Of a stretch of DNA of 25,562 bases, positions 15,010 to 22,447 are shown piece by piece. Position numbers and translations under genes: made by a program. The DNA comes from an uncultured Ruminococcus sp. (GTDB lineage Bacteria > Bacillota > Clostridia > Oscillospirales > Ruminococcaceae): contig CALGTT010000240.1 in the NCBI GenBank assembly GCA_937901485.1, positions 1-25,562 of the forward strand, given 5' to 3'. Below the pieces are notes generated by a model. The model saw nothing but the letters and a program-made list of their open reading frames with translations. It made no database searches and was not told the DNA's origin. Each line of letters opens with the position of its first letter. Within the stretch, counting starts at the first letter, position 1.

Positions 15010-16743
15010 TTATTCCGCCTGTTCTTTCAGGTATTCCATCGCCCATGTCAGTTCATAATCCTCGCCGTCAACAAAGATACGCTCTGCGGCTTCAGCGTCA
15101 AACGGAATGCGCACTTCCACCGGATTGCGGCTGATACGGTCGGGCGCAGTATCGATATTCGGCACACCGTCTGCATTCAGAATCAGTCCGACCGGATAGC
15201 TAACAGTCACCACGCCGCCGGACAGCAAGCATTCGCCGCCCGTTTCCTGATTGCAGCCGTTGGGGTCAGTGATGCCGGCAAGTGTGACATTCGGCAGCTT
15301 GGAAAGATAGAGCGATGCGCCGTCACCGGCACTTGCACAATTATAATTCGTCAGTGCCACCGCCTGTAAATCGGCAAATTCGCCGTCACCCTTGATGTCA
15401 TGATCGGAAACACAGATGTACTTGCCGTTTCTGCGGATGCCAAGTCCCTGACCGTACCAGTCCTCCTCCGTCAGGAGGCTCACCAGTGCACAGGCGATCT
15501 CATCCATTCCGCCCATATTATTGCGCAGGTCAATGACAAGGTACTCCATGCCCTGTGCCTTGAGATCGCGCAGCTTTTCACGGAACATCTCTCTTGCCCA
15601 CGGATGTTTGCCCATGAGATAGCTCAGAATATCCAGAAAACCACTATCCGTCACTTCTGCATTCAGCACCAGATAGCCGCATTTGTCATCCAGCATTTTT
15701 GTGCTGAAATTGTTGTCCAGAAATGCCTGCTGATCCTCCATTGTCTGGATTTCCGGCATACGGGAAAATGCAGCCTGTGCTTTCCGGATCGACTCCAGTT
15801 CACCGAGATCGGAAAGTGTTGCAGTCTTTTCCGTTCCGTCCGCATTTATGAACGTCACATCGACCGTATCACCGCCGAGCATTGCCAGTTCCATGGGAGC
15901 CAAGCGATCCGCATTGGCTTTCACAGGAAATCCCTGATCCTGTGTGTCTTCCAGAAGTGCCTGCGGGATGGGTTTGCCATTCCAATGGGTGATGATCGTG
16001 CCGTCCGTAATGCCAAGCTTCTGAGCTTCCTCCGATGTGCAGACAGCGATCACATCGCCATTGTCCAGCTGCACCATCGAAAGCCCGTAATCGTGGAATT
16101 CGATCTGGAGCGGATATTGCTCCATATCAAAATCCGATGCTACAAAAATATGGCCGTCATGCAGTTCCCAACAGAACATTCTCACAGCTTCACAGAATTT
16201 GGAAGGATTCTGCTCCTGTTCCGCTTCTTCGACAAGGGGCATATATTTTTCTTCCAGAGCTGTAAAATCCACTTCTTTCCATTCCTTCAGCACATAATTT
16301 TCATCCATCTGCTGTGCAAGCGCGTGGAAGGATTCGGTATAACTCATCCGGGAGAAATTATAGAAATTCGGAGATGTTCCGCAGAAATAGAATCCGATCG
16401 CCACGGTCAGAATGCCCGTGATGGCGGATGTCACTGCGTAGCCGATCTTCCGCTTGGCAAAGGGAACCGGCAGGAGTGCCAGAAGCGGGAGCGCGTACAG
16501 GGGGATGAAAGAGATCAGTGCCGACATGCTGCCCGCCGCATAGATCACATAATGAACGACCGCTGTCAGAAGCGGCAGCAGGCAGAGCCACCGCCAGATC
16601 GTGAGCTTCTGCGGATCAGCCTTCCAGACGCGGTGCAGGATCGCCAGCACCAGTATCATAAGCAGAATGCCGACACACCAGACAATGTGCGTGGGATTTG
16701 CCATGTCAAATGCGTGATACAGTGAACCTAAAAATGTTTTCAT
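15010..16743 (-). CDS. Membrane-anchored S41-family peptidase-like protein
   Basis: 577 aa. Four N-terminal membrane segments (about 19-37, 50-70, 76-93, 101-121) precede a large domain expected on the outside. That domain contains ELHDGHIF (193-200), a PDZ-like part (about 240-310) and an S41 core with YLVIDLRNNMGG (401-412) and a candidate nucleophile Ser471 in NCASAGDG. S41 peptidases (C-terminal processing and tricorn-core type) cleave proteins near their C-terminus. The general base (Lys or His/Glu) cannot be placed by eye, so activity is not certain. ATG at 16743 follows AAAGGAGA and overlaps the upstream MBL gene's stop as ATGA, which implies coupled translation. The N-terminal four-helix module is unusual for classic CtpA. 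Confidence 0.85.
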   Translation of the reverse strand: MKTFLGSLYHAFDMANPTHIVWCVGILLMILVLAILHRVWKADPQKLTIWRWLCLLPLLTAVVHYVIYAAGSMSALISFIPLYALPLLALLPVPFAKRKIGYAVTSAITGILTVAIGFYFCGTSPNFYNFSRMSYTESFHALAQQMDENYVLKEWKEVDFTALEEKYMPLVEEAEQEQNPSKFCEAVRMFCWELHDGHIFVASDFDMEQYPLQIEFHDYGLSMVQLDNGDVIAVCTSEEAQKLGITDGTIITHWNGKPIPQALLEDTQDQGFPVKANADRLAPMELAMLGGDTVDVTFINADGTEKTATLSDLGELESIRKAQAAFSRMPEIQTMEDQQAFLDNNFSTKMLDDKCGYLVLNAEVTDSGFLDILSYLMGKHPWAREMFREKLRDLKAQGMEYLVIDLRNNMGGMDEIACALVSLLTEEDWYGQGLGIRRNGKYICVSDHDIKGDGEFADLQAVALTNYNCASAGDGASLYLSKLPNVTLAGITDPNGCNQETGGECLLSGGVVTVSYPVGLILNADGVPNIDTAPDRISRNPVEVRIPFDAEAAERIFVDGEDYELTWAMEYLKEQAE

Positions 16744-17498
16744 CTTACTGTCTCCTTTGTCATGTGATCTGTTTCTTTTCCAAAACAATTACTGTACTCC
16801 ATTATAATAGGCAGTGCGTTTTCAAACCGGATAGGCAATCCATGCCCACAGGCTAATTGTTCGGGCGACAGCTTCACGATCCGTTCGAGTGATCCTTTCA
16901 TCAGACTCGGACTGACAGCGTGAGGTGTGATATCGGGACGTTTCCATAACGCTGTGAAAGCGTCACCGCAGTAAAGAACACCTTTGCTGTACACTCCGAC
17001 AGACCCGTAGGTATGTCCCGGAAGAAGTACAATATCTGCATCAAAGCCAAGCTTCCGCAGAAGTTCTCCGTCCTGTCCGCCGAAATAGATGTCTGCATCG
17101 TAATGCGGACTTTTGAATATGCTGCCGTTTATCCATTGCGTGTAATTTCGGAAAATATACTTCGGCATTGTCGGCTGGACTCTCTGAGAAAGATAGTTCT
17201 GCCGCAGGTCTTTATCACGCTCGGAAAGCAATATTTTCGCACCTGCCTTTTGCAGTTTGGCTGCGTTCCAGTCATGGTCTGCATGAGCGTGAGTGAGAAG
17301 CACATATCTGATATCATATTGTCCGAGCCATTTGCGAAGCCCGTGCCATATATGAAACAACCCTGTGTCTATCAGAAGATCACCTTGATTTCCTCTCAGC
17401 ACATAGCAGGTTACATCGCCCTGCGCATAGTAAAGGATCTCTCCGCATTTCCGAATCTCGTTTGTAACAATAGGAAACAGTATTTTTGAAATATTCAT
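16740..17498 (-). CDS. MBL-fold metallo-hydrolase
   Basis: 252 aa. The metallo-beta-lactamase fold shows the zinc motif HAHADH (70-75), His162 (PGHTYGS), Asp179 (YCGDAF) and a late CGHG, giving the full binuclear ligand set. Members hydrolyse thioesters, lactones, beta-lactams or RNA; the substrate is not deducible. I chose ATG at 17498 (MNISKIL) because GGGAGC precedes it; upstream in-frame ATGs have no ribosome site. It overlaps the S41 gene by 4 nt (ATGA), so the two form an operon. No signal peptide, so it is cytoplasmic. No strong promoter is visible; a TTGATA-17-TATGAA pair lies upstream but is weak. Confidence 0.9.
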   Translation of the reverse strand: MNISKILFPIVTNEIRKCGEILYYAQGDVTCYVLRGNQGDLLIDTGLFHIWHGLRKWLGQYDIRYVLLTHAHADHDWNAAKLQKAGAKILLSERDKDLRQNYLSQRVQPTMPKYIFRNYTQWINGSIFKSPHYDADIYFGGQDGELLRKLGFDADIVLLPGHTYGSVGVYSKGVLYCGDAFTALWKRPDITPHAVSPSLMKGSLERIVKLSPEQLACGHGLPIRFENALPIIMEYSNCFGKETDHMTKETVR

Positions 17499-17683
17499 TT
17501 TGATTGCTCCCGTATACTTCATATGTGTGCTCTTACAGAGTATCAATATGATCGGCTTTGTCTCTTACTTATACGTTTTTCATAATACCGCTCACTTTTG
17601 CAGATATATCCGCTTTCAGTTCTGGCTCATTTTCAAAGTATCCTCTCATCTTGAACAACATTTATGCGGTACGTCAAGCCTGA

Positions 17684-17721
17684 TCGCGAAAAGAAAAGCT
17701 CCCGATCACTCGGAAGCTTTC
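17684..17721 (-). terminator. Terminator of tRNA-Gln
   Basis: Stem 17693-17705 with 17710-17721, loop TCAC, then a minus-strand UUUUCUUUU-type tract. One pair is G-U in the minus-strand RNA but C-A in the plus strand, so the hairpin is maintained for minus-strand transcription. Confidence 0.8.
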
Positions 17722-17750
17722 ATACGCGTCTAACGGCGCAGACGCTGCGC

Positions 17751-17825
17751 TGGTTGGGGTGGAAGGATTTGAACCCTCGAATAACGGAGTCAGAGTCCGC
17801 TGCCTTACCGCTTGGCGACACCCCA
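17751..17825 (-). tRNA. tRNA-Gln (anticodon CUG)
   Basis: The minus strand folds as a cloverleaf. The acceptor TGGGGTG pairs with CACCCCA, followed by discriminator A and an encoded CCA (17751-17753). The D-arm has CGCCAAGCGGTAAGGC, the anticodon arm GCGGA-CTCTGAC-TCCGT, and the T-arm GGTTCAAATCC. The anticodon is CUG, reading CAG codons. It resembles bacterial tRNA-Gln throughout. It has its own promoter and terminator. Confidence 0.95.
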
Positions 17826-17860
17826 GTATTTTTTAGTGCCGTGTCTCTCACAGCTTTTAT

Positions 17861-17889
17861 ATTATACCACATTCCAAAACATTTGTCAA
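17861..17889 (-). promoter_or_regulatory. Promoter of tRNA-Gln
   Basis: Minus strand TTGACA (17884-17889), 17-nt spacer, TATAAT (17861-17866): full consensus, as expected for a stable RNA gene. Confidence 0.9.
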
Positions 17890-18071
17890 GCCTTTTTTCA
17901 AAAAAAAATAAAAATTTTTTTCATACCGCAAAAATCAGCCGCATAGGATACGCTGAGTCTTTTTATTATAATAAGTATCCGTCGGGGTTCGACAAAAGCA
18001 GCACTTCTTTTCTTTAGGATACCCCAAAAATGTGCAAGTATACGAAAATGTGAAAAAATGGTGAAAGCCGC
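17890..18071. other. AT-rich intergenic stretch
   Basis: No gene is visible. It contains an A/T run (17895-17925), a TTATTATAATAA palindrome near 17960 and a possible long-range GTATCC/GGATAC pairing (near 17976 and 18018). None is convincing as a functional site. Confidence 0.5.
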
Positions 18072-18099
18072 TTGACTTTTCCGATTTGTGAGCTATAAT
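18072..18099 (+). promoter_or_regulatory. Promoter of the ion-transporter operon
   Basis: TTGACT (18072-18077), 16-nt spacer, TATAAT (18094-18099). Transcription should begin near 18106, leaving a ~150-nt leader. Confidence 0.8.
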
Positions 18100-18115
18100 T
18101 AAGTAGGCTAAAAAA

Positions 18116-18129
18116 TACGGTATACCGTA
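18116..18129. promoter_or_regulatory. Perfect palindrome TACGGTATACCGTA, probable operator
   Basis: A 14-bp perfect palindrome flanked by A-runs, about 10-20 nt downstream of the expected transcription start. This is a typical place for a repressor operator. No regulator gene is adjacent. Confidence 0.5.
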
Positions 18130-18143
18130 AAAAAGCCACGAAA

Positions 18144-18240
18144 GAGTGCCTTGCGCACGGCTGCCGCGGAATGCAGATGCGGCAAATGTGCAGAAGCCAC
18201 TCCACATTATATGGGTTCGCGCTCCTGTGATGGGACGCGG
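18144..18240 (+). promoter_or_regulatory. Structured 5' leader, candidate riboswitch
   Basis: Nested pairings: GAGTG (18144-18148) with CACTC (18198-18202), GCAC (18155-18158) with GTGC (18188-18191), and TGCCGC (18162-18167) with GCGGCA (18179-18184), around an 11-nt loop. A second hairpin (near 18218-18240, CGCG ends) abuts the ribosome site. The internal loops and the gene it precedes suggest a cation-responsive riboswitch, possibly of the Na+ (DUF1646-motif) type. I could not match a known consensus with confidence. Confidence 0.45.
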
Positions 18241-18256
18241 TGAAAGGAGAATCACA

Positions 18257-19612
18257 ATGGTAGCACAAATTGCTGCGATCTCGATTTTTGTGGTGATGTT
18301 CATCCTCATCATTACGGAAAAGATCGAGAAACACTATGTCACACTCGGCGCAGGTCTGCTGACGCTGGTCGTGGTCTTCGGCATCTGTCTGAAGGACTTC
18401 GGCGCAATGTGGGACATCATCAACCTCAAATCCCTTGCAACTGCGGAATTCTGGCGCACGACCGGCGCAGAATCGGAGTCCGGCGGCGTGGACTGGGCAA
18501 CCGTCCTGTTCCTCGGCGGCATGATGGTCATGGTCGAGGGCATGGCAAGAGTTGGATTTTTCCGCTGGCTCTGTATGCGCATTGCCAAGCTCGTCAAGTA
18601 TAAGACCATCCCGATCTTCCTCGCGTTCATGACCATGTCCTTTATCCTTGCCATGTTCATCGACAGCATCACGGTCATCCTGTTCCTTGCATCCGTGACC
18701 ATCGAGCTGGCAAGACTGCTGAAATTCAACCCCGTTCCGATGATCCTCGCGGAAGTGTTCTGCGCGAACCTCGGCGGCTCTGCCACCATGTGCGGCGATC
18801 CGCCCAACATCATCATCGGTTCGAACCTGCACTACTCCTTCATGGACTTCGTGATGAATACCGGCGTGATCGCGTTGATCTCCTTTGTGTTCATCATTGC
18901 ATATTTCTATCTTGTGATGCGCAAGCAGCTTACAGCGGGCGCAGGCGCGGAAGTCACCGATTTCTCCAAGCTCCCGTCCCCCGAAAGTGCCATCACGGAT
19001 AAGGTAGGATTTTTCGTCAATCTCGCGATTTTCCTGTTTGCCATCGTCCTGCTCATCAGCCATGCCTCCACCGGTCTGACCGTTGCCTTCATCGGCGTAG
19101 TGGTTGCGCTCCTGACGATCGTCACCTCCGGCAAGCATGTGCTCACCGTTCTGAAAAAGGTCGATTATAAGACGCTCCTGTTCTTCATCGGTCTGTTTGT
19201 CGTGGTCGGCGGTCTGGAGCATACGGGCGTTCTGGAGGTCATTGCGGAATTCATCAGCAAGATCTGCGGCACAAATTTCGTCCTCATGGTCACCATCATC
19301 ATCTGGCTCTCTGCCATTGCAAGTGCTTTCATTGATAATATCCCGTTTGCGGCAACCATGGTTCCCGTCATCAAGACGCTTGCGGAAACGACCGGCATCA
19401 GCATTGACACACTTGCATGGTCGCTTGCCATGGGTACGGATGTCGGCGGCAGTGCAACACCGATCGGCGCATCCGCGAATGTTGTCGGCACAGCAGCCGC
19501 AGCCAAGGCAGGCCATCCCATCGGCTGGGGCGAGTACTGCAAGAAGATGGCACCGGCTACGATCATCGTGCTTGTCATTGCAACTGTGTATATCTGCGCG
19601 GTATACTTATAA
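18257..19612 (+). CDS. NhaD/ArsB-type ion transporter (IT superfamily)
   Basis: 451 aa, a polytopic inner-membrane protein with about 10-12 hydrophobic segments arranged as two inverted halves. Each half has the family re-entrant signature: GGSATMCGDPPNIIIGS (173-189) and GGSATPIGASANVVG (about 411-425). Each is preceded by an Asp-bearing helix, DSITVI and DNIPFA. This is the pattern of the NhaD/ArsB/citrate-transporter group; Na+/H+ antiport is the usual assignment, but arsenite or dicarboxylate transport cannot be excluded. ATG at 18257 follows AAAGGAG. It is the first gene of an operon behind a structured leader and a palindrome, so expression is probably controlled by an ion or metabolite. 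Confidence 0.88.
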   Translation: MVAQIAAISIFVVMFILIITEKIEKHYVTLGAGLLTLVVVFGICLKDFGAMWDIINLKSLATAEFWRTTGAESESGGVDWATVLFLGGMMVMVEGMARVGFFRWLCMRIAKLVKYKTIPIFLAFMTMSFILAMFIDSITVILFLASVTIELARLLKFNPVPMILAEVFCANLGGSATMCGDPPNIIIGSNLHYSFMDFVMNTGVIALISFVFIIAYFYLVMRKQLTAGAGAEVTDFSKLPSPESAITDKVGFFVNLAIFLFAIVLLISHASTGLTVAFIGVVVALLTIVTSGKHVLTVLKKVDYKTLLFFIGLFVVVGGLEHTGVLEVIAEFISKICGTNFVLMVTIIIWLSAIASAFIDNIPFAATMVPVIKTLAETTGISIDTLAWSLAMGTDVGGSATPIGASANVVGTAAAAKAGHPIGWGEYCKKMAPATIIVLVIATVYICAVYL

Positions 19613-19629
19613 TATAAGGAGGCTTCAGT

Positions 19630-19872
19630 ATGCTCTGTCCGGAATGCAGATGTGAAATGGAAAGCGGTTTCCTGCATGTGAATGGCGTGCGCTATCCCAT
19701 CCAGTGGTTTCCGAAGGATGTGTTTTTCAAGAAAGCGTTCATGCCGCTGACAAAGCAGGGTACGGAGAAAGCCGGCGGCGTTGCCGTTCCGCTCGATCAG
19801 GGCGGTCTGCTTCCGCATATTGAAGCGTATGTATGTAAGGAATGCAAAAAGCTTGTGATAAACTATGAATAA
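19630..19872 (+). CDS. Small Zn-ribbon protein (DUF6487/PF20097-like)
   Basis: 80 aa, with CPEC near the N-terminus (3-6) and CKEC near the C-terminus (72-75), so the two CxxC knuckles of one zinc ribbon flank a long insert with a hydrophobic strand-rich middle. No signal peptide. The start follows AAGGAGG. It lies 17 nt after the transporter and 14 nt before the kinase-like gene, so it is part of the operon. The family is widespread in Firmicutes with unknown function. The Pfam assignment is from memory of the pattern. Confidence 0.7.
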   Translation: MLCPECRCEMESGFLHVNGVRYPIQWFPKDVFFKKAFMPLTKQGTEKAGGVAVPLDQGGLLPHIEAYVCKECKKLVINYE

Positions 19873-19886
19873 TGGAGGAGAGCTAT

Positions 19887-20489
19887 ATGGAAAAACAACT
19901 GATCATTGCTGTCAGCCGTGAATACGGCACGGGCGGTCACAGAGTTGCCAAGGCACTCGCGGACAAATTCGGCATCCACTTCTATGACAGAAGAATGCTC
20001 GAAGAGATCGCCGACCAGAAGAATATGAGCGTGGACACTCTGCACAAGTACGATGAACTTCCCAAGAATCCGTTCATTTCCCGTACTGTGCGCGGCATGT
20101 CCAATTCTCCGGAGGAGGTCATTGCCAATTTCCAGTTTGACTTCATCCGCGAAAAGGCGGACAGCGGCGAGTCCTTTGTCATCCTCGGACGCTGCGCGGA
20201 GCATGTGCTGAAGGACCATCCGGGACTGATCACCATTTTCATCCTTGGTGACAAGGAGGATAAACTCAAGTATGTGGAGGAACGCCGCGAGGTGTCCGCA
20301 CAGCAGGCGGCTGCAATGATGTACCGCCACGACAAGAAGCGTAAGGCGTACCACAACTACTATTGCCCGAATAAGTGGGGCGATGCGCGCGGCTACGACA
20401 TCACGCTCAACATCAGCAGACTCGGTGTCGAAAAGACCGCCGACTTTCTGGAAACCTATGTGCGCATGAGAATTGACGCAAAGAAATAA
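19887..20489 (+). CDS. Cytidylate kinase-like family protein
   Basis: 200 aa, a P-loop kinase of the cytidylate-kinase-like family (PF13189). VSREYGTGGHRVA (9-21) is the nucleotide-binding loop, then HFYDRRMLEEIA, GRCAEHVL (NMP/lid region) and Arg/Lys-rich RHDKKRKAYHNYY. Homologues often sit near transporters or in two-gene operons, and their substrates are not established; this is not the essential Cmk. I chose ATG at 19887 because GGAGGAG precedes it; the in-frame ATG at 19872 overlaps the ribosome site. The last 18 codons were copied downstream during the dockerin-gene duplication (22196-22249). Confidence 0.85.
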   Translation: MEKQLIIAVSREYGTGGHRVAKALADKFGIHFYDRRMLEEIADQKNMSVDTLHKYDELPKNPFISRTVRGMSNSPEEVIANFQFDFIREKADSGESFVILGRCAEHVLKDHPGLITIFILGDKEDKLKYVEERREVSAQQAAAMMYRHDKKRKAYHNYYCPNKWGDARGYDITLNISRLGVEKTADFLETYVRMRIDAKK

Positions 20490-20494
20490 CGAGG

Positions 20495-20527
20495 AATCCT
20501 CCGGTCATTGTGCCGGAGGATTTTTGT
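20495..20527 (+). terminator. Terminator of the transporter-kinase operon
   Basis: AATCCTCCGG (20495-20504) pairs with CCGGAGGATT (20513-20522), followed by TTTTG. Confidence 0.9.
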
Positions 20528-20572
20528 GCACCCTGCACAATTTCAAAGATTGACATTTGGGCTGTATTTCGG

Positions 20573-20601
20573 TTGAAATTTACTGATTGTCGTGCTATAA
20601 T
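20573..20601 (+). promoter_or_regulatory. Promoter of the first duplicated dockerin gene
   Basis: TTGAAA (20573-20578), 17-nt spacer, TATAAT (20596-20601), giving an ~80-nt leader that is conserved in the second copy. Confidence 0.8.
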
Positions 20602-20686
20602 AGAATGAAGCAGGGGAATGCCTGCGATGAGAGGGAATAACGGTCATGTATCGCACGCATCGACCAGATCAAGAGGAGGTAAGTAT

Positions 20687-22183
20687 ATGAAACACAGCAA
20701 AAGAATGGCAGCGGCAATGCTTGCGGCAATGCTTTCCCTGAGTGGTGCAGGGGCATTTGCCATGCAGACATCCGCGGCAGAAACGGAAACGAACGAGTAT
20801 GTTGTCACAGATGCCGTTGCACTGCACAAGTTCCTGATGGGCAAGGGCAAGCTGTCAAAGGACCATCACAAAAAGATGGATATGACCGGCGACGGCGTGA
20901 TTGACGCGTTCGACCTCGCACTCATGAAGCGCAGACTCATTGAACAAAGAAAACCTGCACAGAAGGTGGAGAATGCGCAGCTTCGCATGGAGAGTACCCG
21001 TGCGGTGACAGAATACGGTTGGTATGATGCGTTTGAAGATGAGGCTCTGGTCTTCACAAGTCCGGCGGATCTTGAATGGTGCGGTGATGTCAAAGCTCCC
21101 GTTCTGCGCCATCTGCAAAAGACCTATACTGCGGAATTCTTTGAAGAGAATATCCTGTGCGTCAAGATCCTGCCGGTTATGGACGAGCAGGATCTGAATG
21201 TGGACATTGATGCCATCACCGTTGGCGATACCATCGAGATCCCCTACAGCATTGCGGACACAGCAAAGGACGGCGATATGGTAACTATTGCAGAGCTGAC
21301 ACTGCCGAAGAAATACTACAAGGAACAGGAGATCGTCTGGAAGCAGAAAAACGCAAAGCCCATTACCGTGGAGTATTACACAGAATCCCTCTATGGTAAG
21401 AACGTAGATCTGACCAACGCCGAAGCACTGATCAGTACGCAGGGGGAAATGGTCAAATTTCTTAGCAGTACGATCAATGCGGATAGTATTGCGGAGTTCA
21501 AGATGCGTTATCCCGCATCCTTCTTTGAGGAAAAGTCGCTCCATATGACGTTTGCATATGACAATGCACCGCTCTACGAGCTTGCAAAGGCTGTGAAATG
21601 CGGCGACACCATCAGTATTTCGCTGATGAAGGAAGGCGAGTACGGCATGGCATCGGGCTTTTACCAGCAGACGATCAGTGTCGCTGAGATCAACAAGTCG
21701 GATCTGGAGGGCGCAAAGCTGGAAATGAAATGCTTTGATGAAAAGGATGTTTTGATCAGAGAGGATGCAGTATATTATAGCGGTCGGTTCCGCAACCAGA
21801 ATCTTGCTGTACAGTATTTGGATTATGCGGATGAGACGGATGTTGAGCTGTATTTCAATACATATATGCTCCAAAGCGTTGGAGCTGATTCTTTTCCGCA
21901 CTTCATCAAGAATGTGCCGATGCAGAAGGGCGGCTATAGACCTATTGTAGACGAATATACTGTTTCTGAATGTGAGGAAAACGATTTTGAATCACCGGTC
22001 ACCTACGAGGGAAAGGATTTCAGAATGGTCTGGAGAGATGGGAGCGTTTGCGTGCAGATGAAGACCAGCCCAGATGCTGAAACCTTTGAAAAGGTGTATA
22101 TCTGGGAAAATCCTGATCAGGGCGAATCCTTCTGCGAGAAGCATGAGGTATTTTACTGCGAAGAATGCGGCTATGAGGAATAA
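20687..22183 (+). CDS. Secreted protein with N-terminal dockerin, function unknown (copy 1)
   Basis: 498 aa, with a signal peptide (about 1-30: MKHSKRMAAAM, hydrophobic core, TSAAE). A dockerin-like module (39-88) follows at once; its second Ca loop, DMTGDGVIDAFDL, is intact, but the first repeat keeps only the helix (DAVALHKFLMGKG) and has lost the DxNxDG loop. The rest (about 100-498) contains two repeats of a beta-rich unit, recognisable by EFFEENILCVKILP/SFFEEKSLHMTFAY and TVGDTIEIPYSI/CGDTISISLM. The C-terminus ends in CEKH-EVFY-CEEC, a zinc-knuckle-like cluster. I do not recognise the repeat family. ATG at 20687 follows GAGGAGG. It is tandem with a longer paralogue. It should be exported, and docked if the partial dockerin still binds. 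Confidence 0.85.
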   Translation: MKHSKRMAAAMLAAMLSLSGAGAFAMQTSAAETETNEYVVTDAVALHKFLMGKGKLSKDHHKKMDMTGDGVIDAFDLALMKRRLIEQRKPAQKVENAQLRMESTRAVTEYGWYDAFEDEALVFTSPADLEWCGDVKAPVLRHLQKTYTAEFFEENILCVKILPVMDEQDLNVDIDAITVGDTIEIPYSIADTAKDGDMVTIAELTLPKKYYKEQEIVWKQKNAKPITVEYYTESLYGKNVDLTNAEALISTQGEMVKFLSSTINADSIAEFKMRYPASFFEEKSLHMTFAYDNAPLYELAKAVKCGDTISISLMKEGEYGMASGFYQQTISVAEINKSDLEGAKLEMKCFDEKDVLIREDAVYYSGRFRNQNLAVQYLDYADETDVELYFNTYMLQSVGADSFPHFIKNVPMQKGGYRPIVDEYTVSECEENDFESPVTYEGKDFRMVWRDGSVCVQMKTSPDAETFEKVYIWENPDQGESFCEKHEVFYCEECGYEE

Positions 22184-22195
22184 GACGAATAAAAA

Positions 22196-22249
22196 ACTGC
22201 CGACTTTCTGAAAGCCTATGTGCGCATGAGAATTGACGCAAAGACATAA
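22196..22249 (+). pseudogene. Remnant of the kinase gene 3' end
   Basis: These 54 nt repeat the last 17 codons and stop of the upstream cytidylate-kinase-like gene (TADFLKAYVRMRIDAK with three changed residues). They sit between the two dockerin genes with no start. They mark the left breakpoint of the tandem duplication. Confidence 0.9.
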
Positions 22250-22254
22250 CGAGG

Positions 22255-22287
22255 AATCCTCCGGTCATTGTGCCGGAGGATTTTTGT
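22255..22287 (+). terminator. Duplicated terminator after dockerin gene 1
   Basis: Same stem as 20495-20522 (AATCCTCCGG/CCGGAGGATT) with TTTTTG. In this copy it now ends the first dockerin gene. Confidence 0.9.
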
Positions 22288-22332
22288 GCACTCTGCACAA
22301 TTCCAAAGATTAACATTTAGGCTGTATTTCGA

Positions 22333-22361
22333 TTGAAGATTACCGATTGTTGTGGTATAAT
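22333..22361 (+). promoter_or_regulatory. Promoter of the second duplicated dockerin gene
   Basis: TTGAAG (22333-22338), 17-nt spacer, TATAAT (22356-22361); derived from the same duplication as the first copy's promoter. Confidence 0.8.
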
Positions 22362-22447
22362 ATAGTAAAGCGGGCATATTGCCTGCAAATGGAGAGAATA
22401 CCGTTCCTACATCACACACAACGACTGAACTAAGAGGAGGTATCATT

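Larger units (their letters stand above)
20436..20700 (+). repeat. Left copy of duplicated kinase-tail/terminator/promoter segment
   Basis: Runs from the kinase tail through the terminator and promoter to the first codons of the first dockerin gene. It is highly similar to 22196-22461, with a constant offset of 1760 nt over at least the first 150 nt. Confidence 0.9.

Noticed and set aside
18140..18210. c-di-GMP-I (GEMM) riboswitch, because of CGAAAGAGTG
   Set aside because: Only the short GAAA-containing piece matches; the rest of the GEMM core is absent.
18014..19516. A 500-aa minus-strand reading frame opposite the ion transporter
   Set aside because: It is the antisense shadow of a GC-rich gene: rich in Asp, His and Arg, no ribosome site, no domain, and the transporter frame has clear family motifs.
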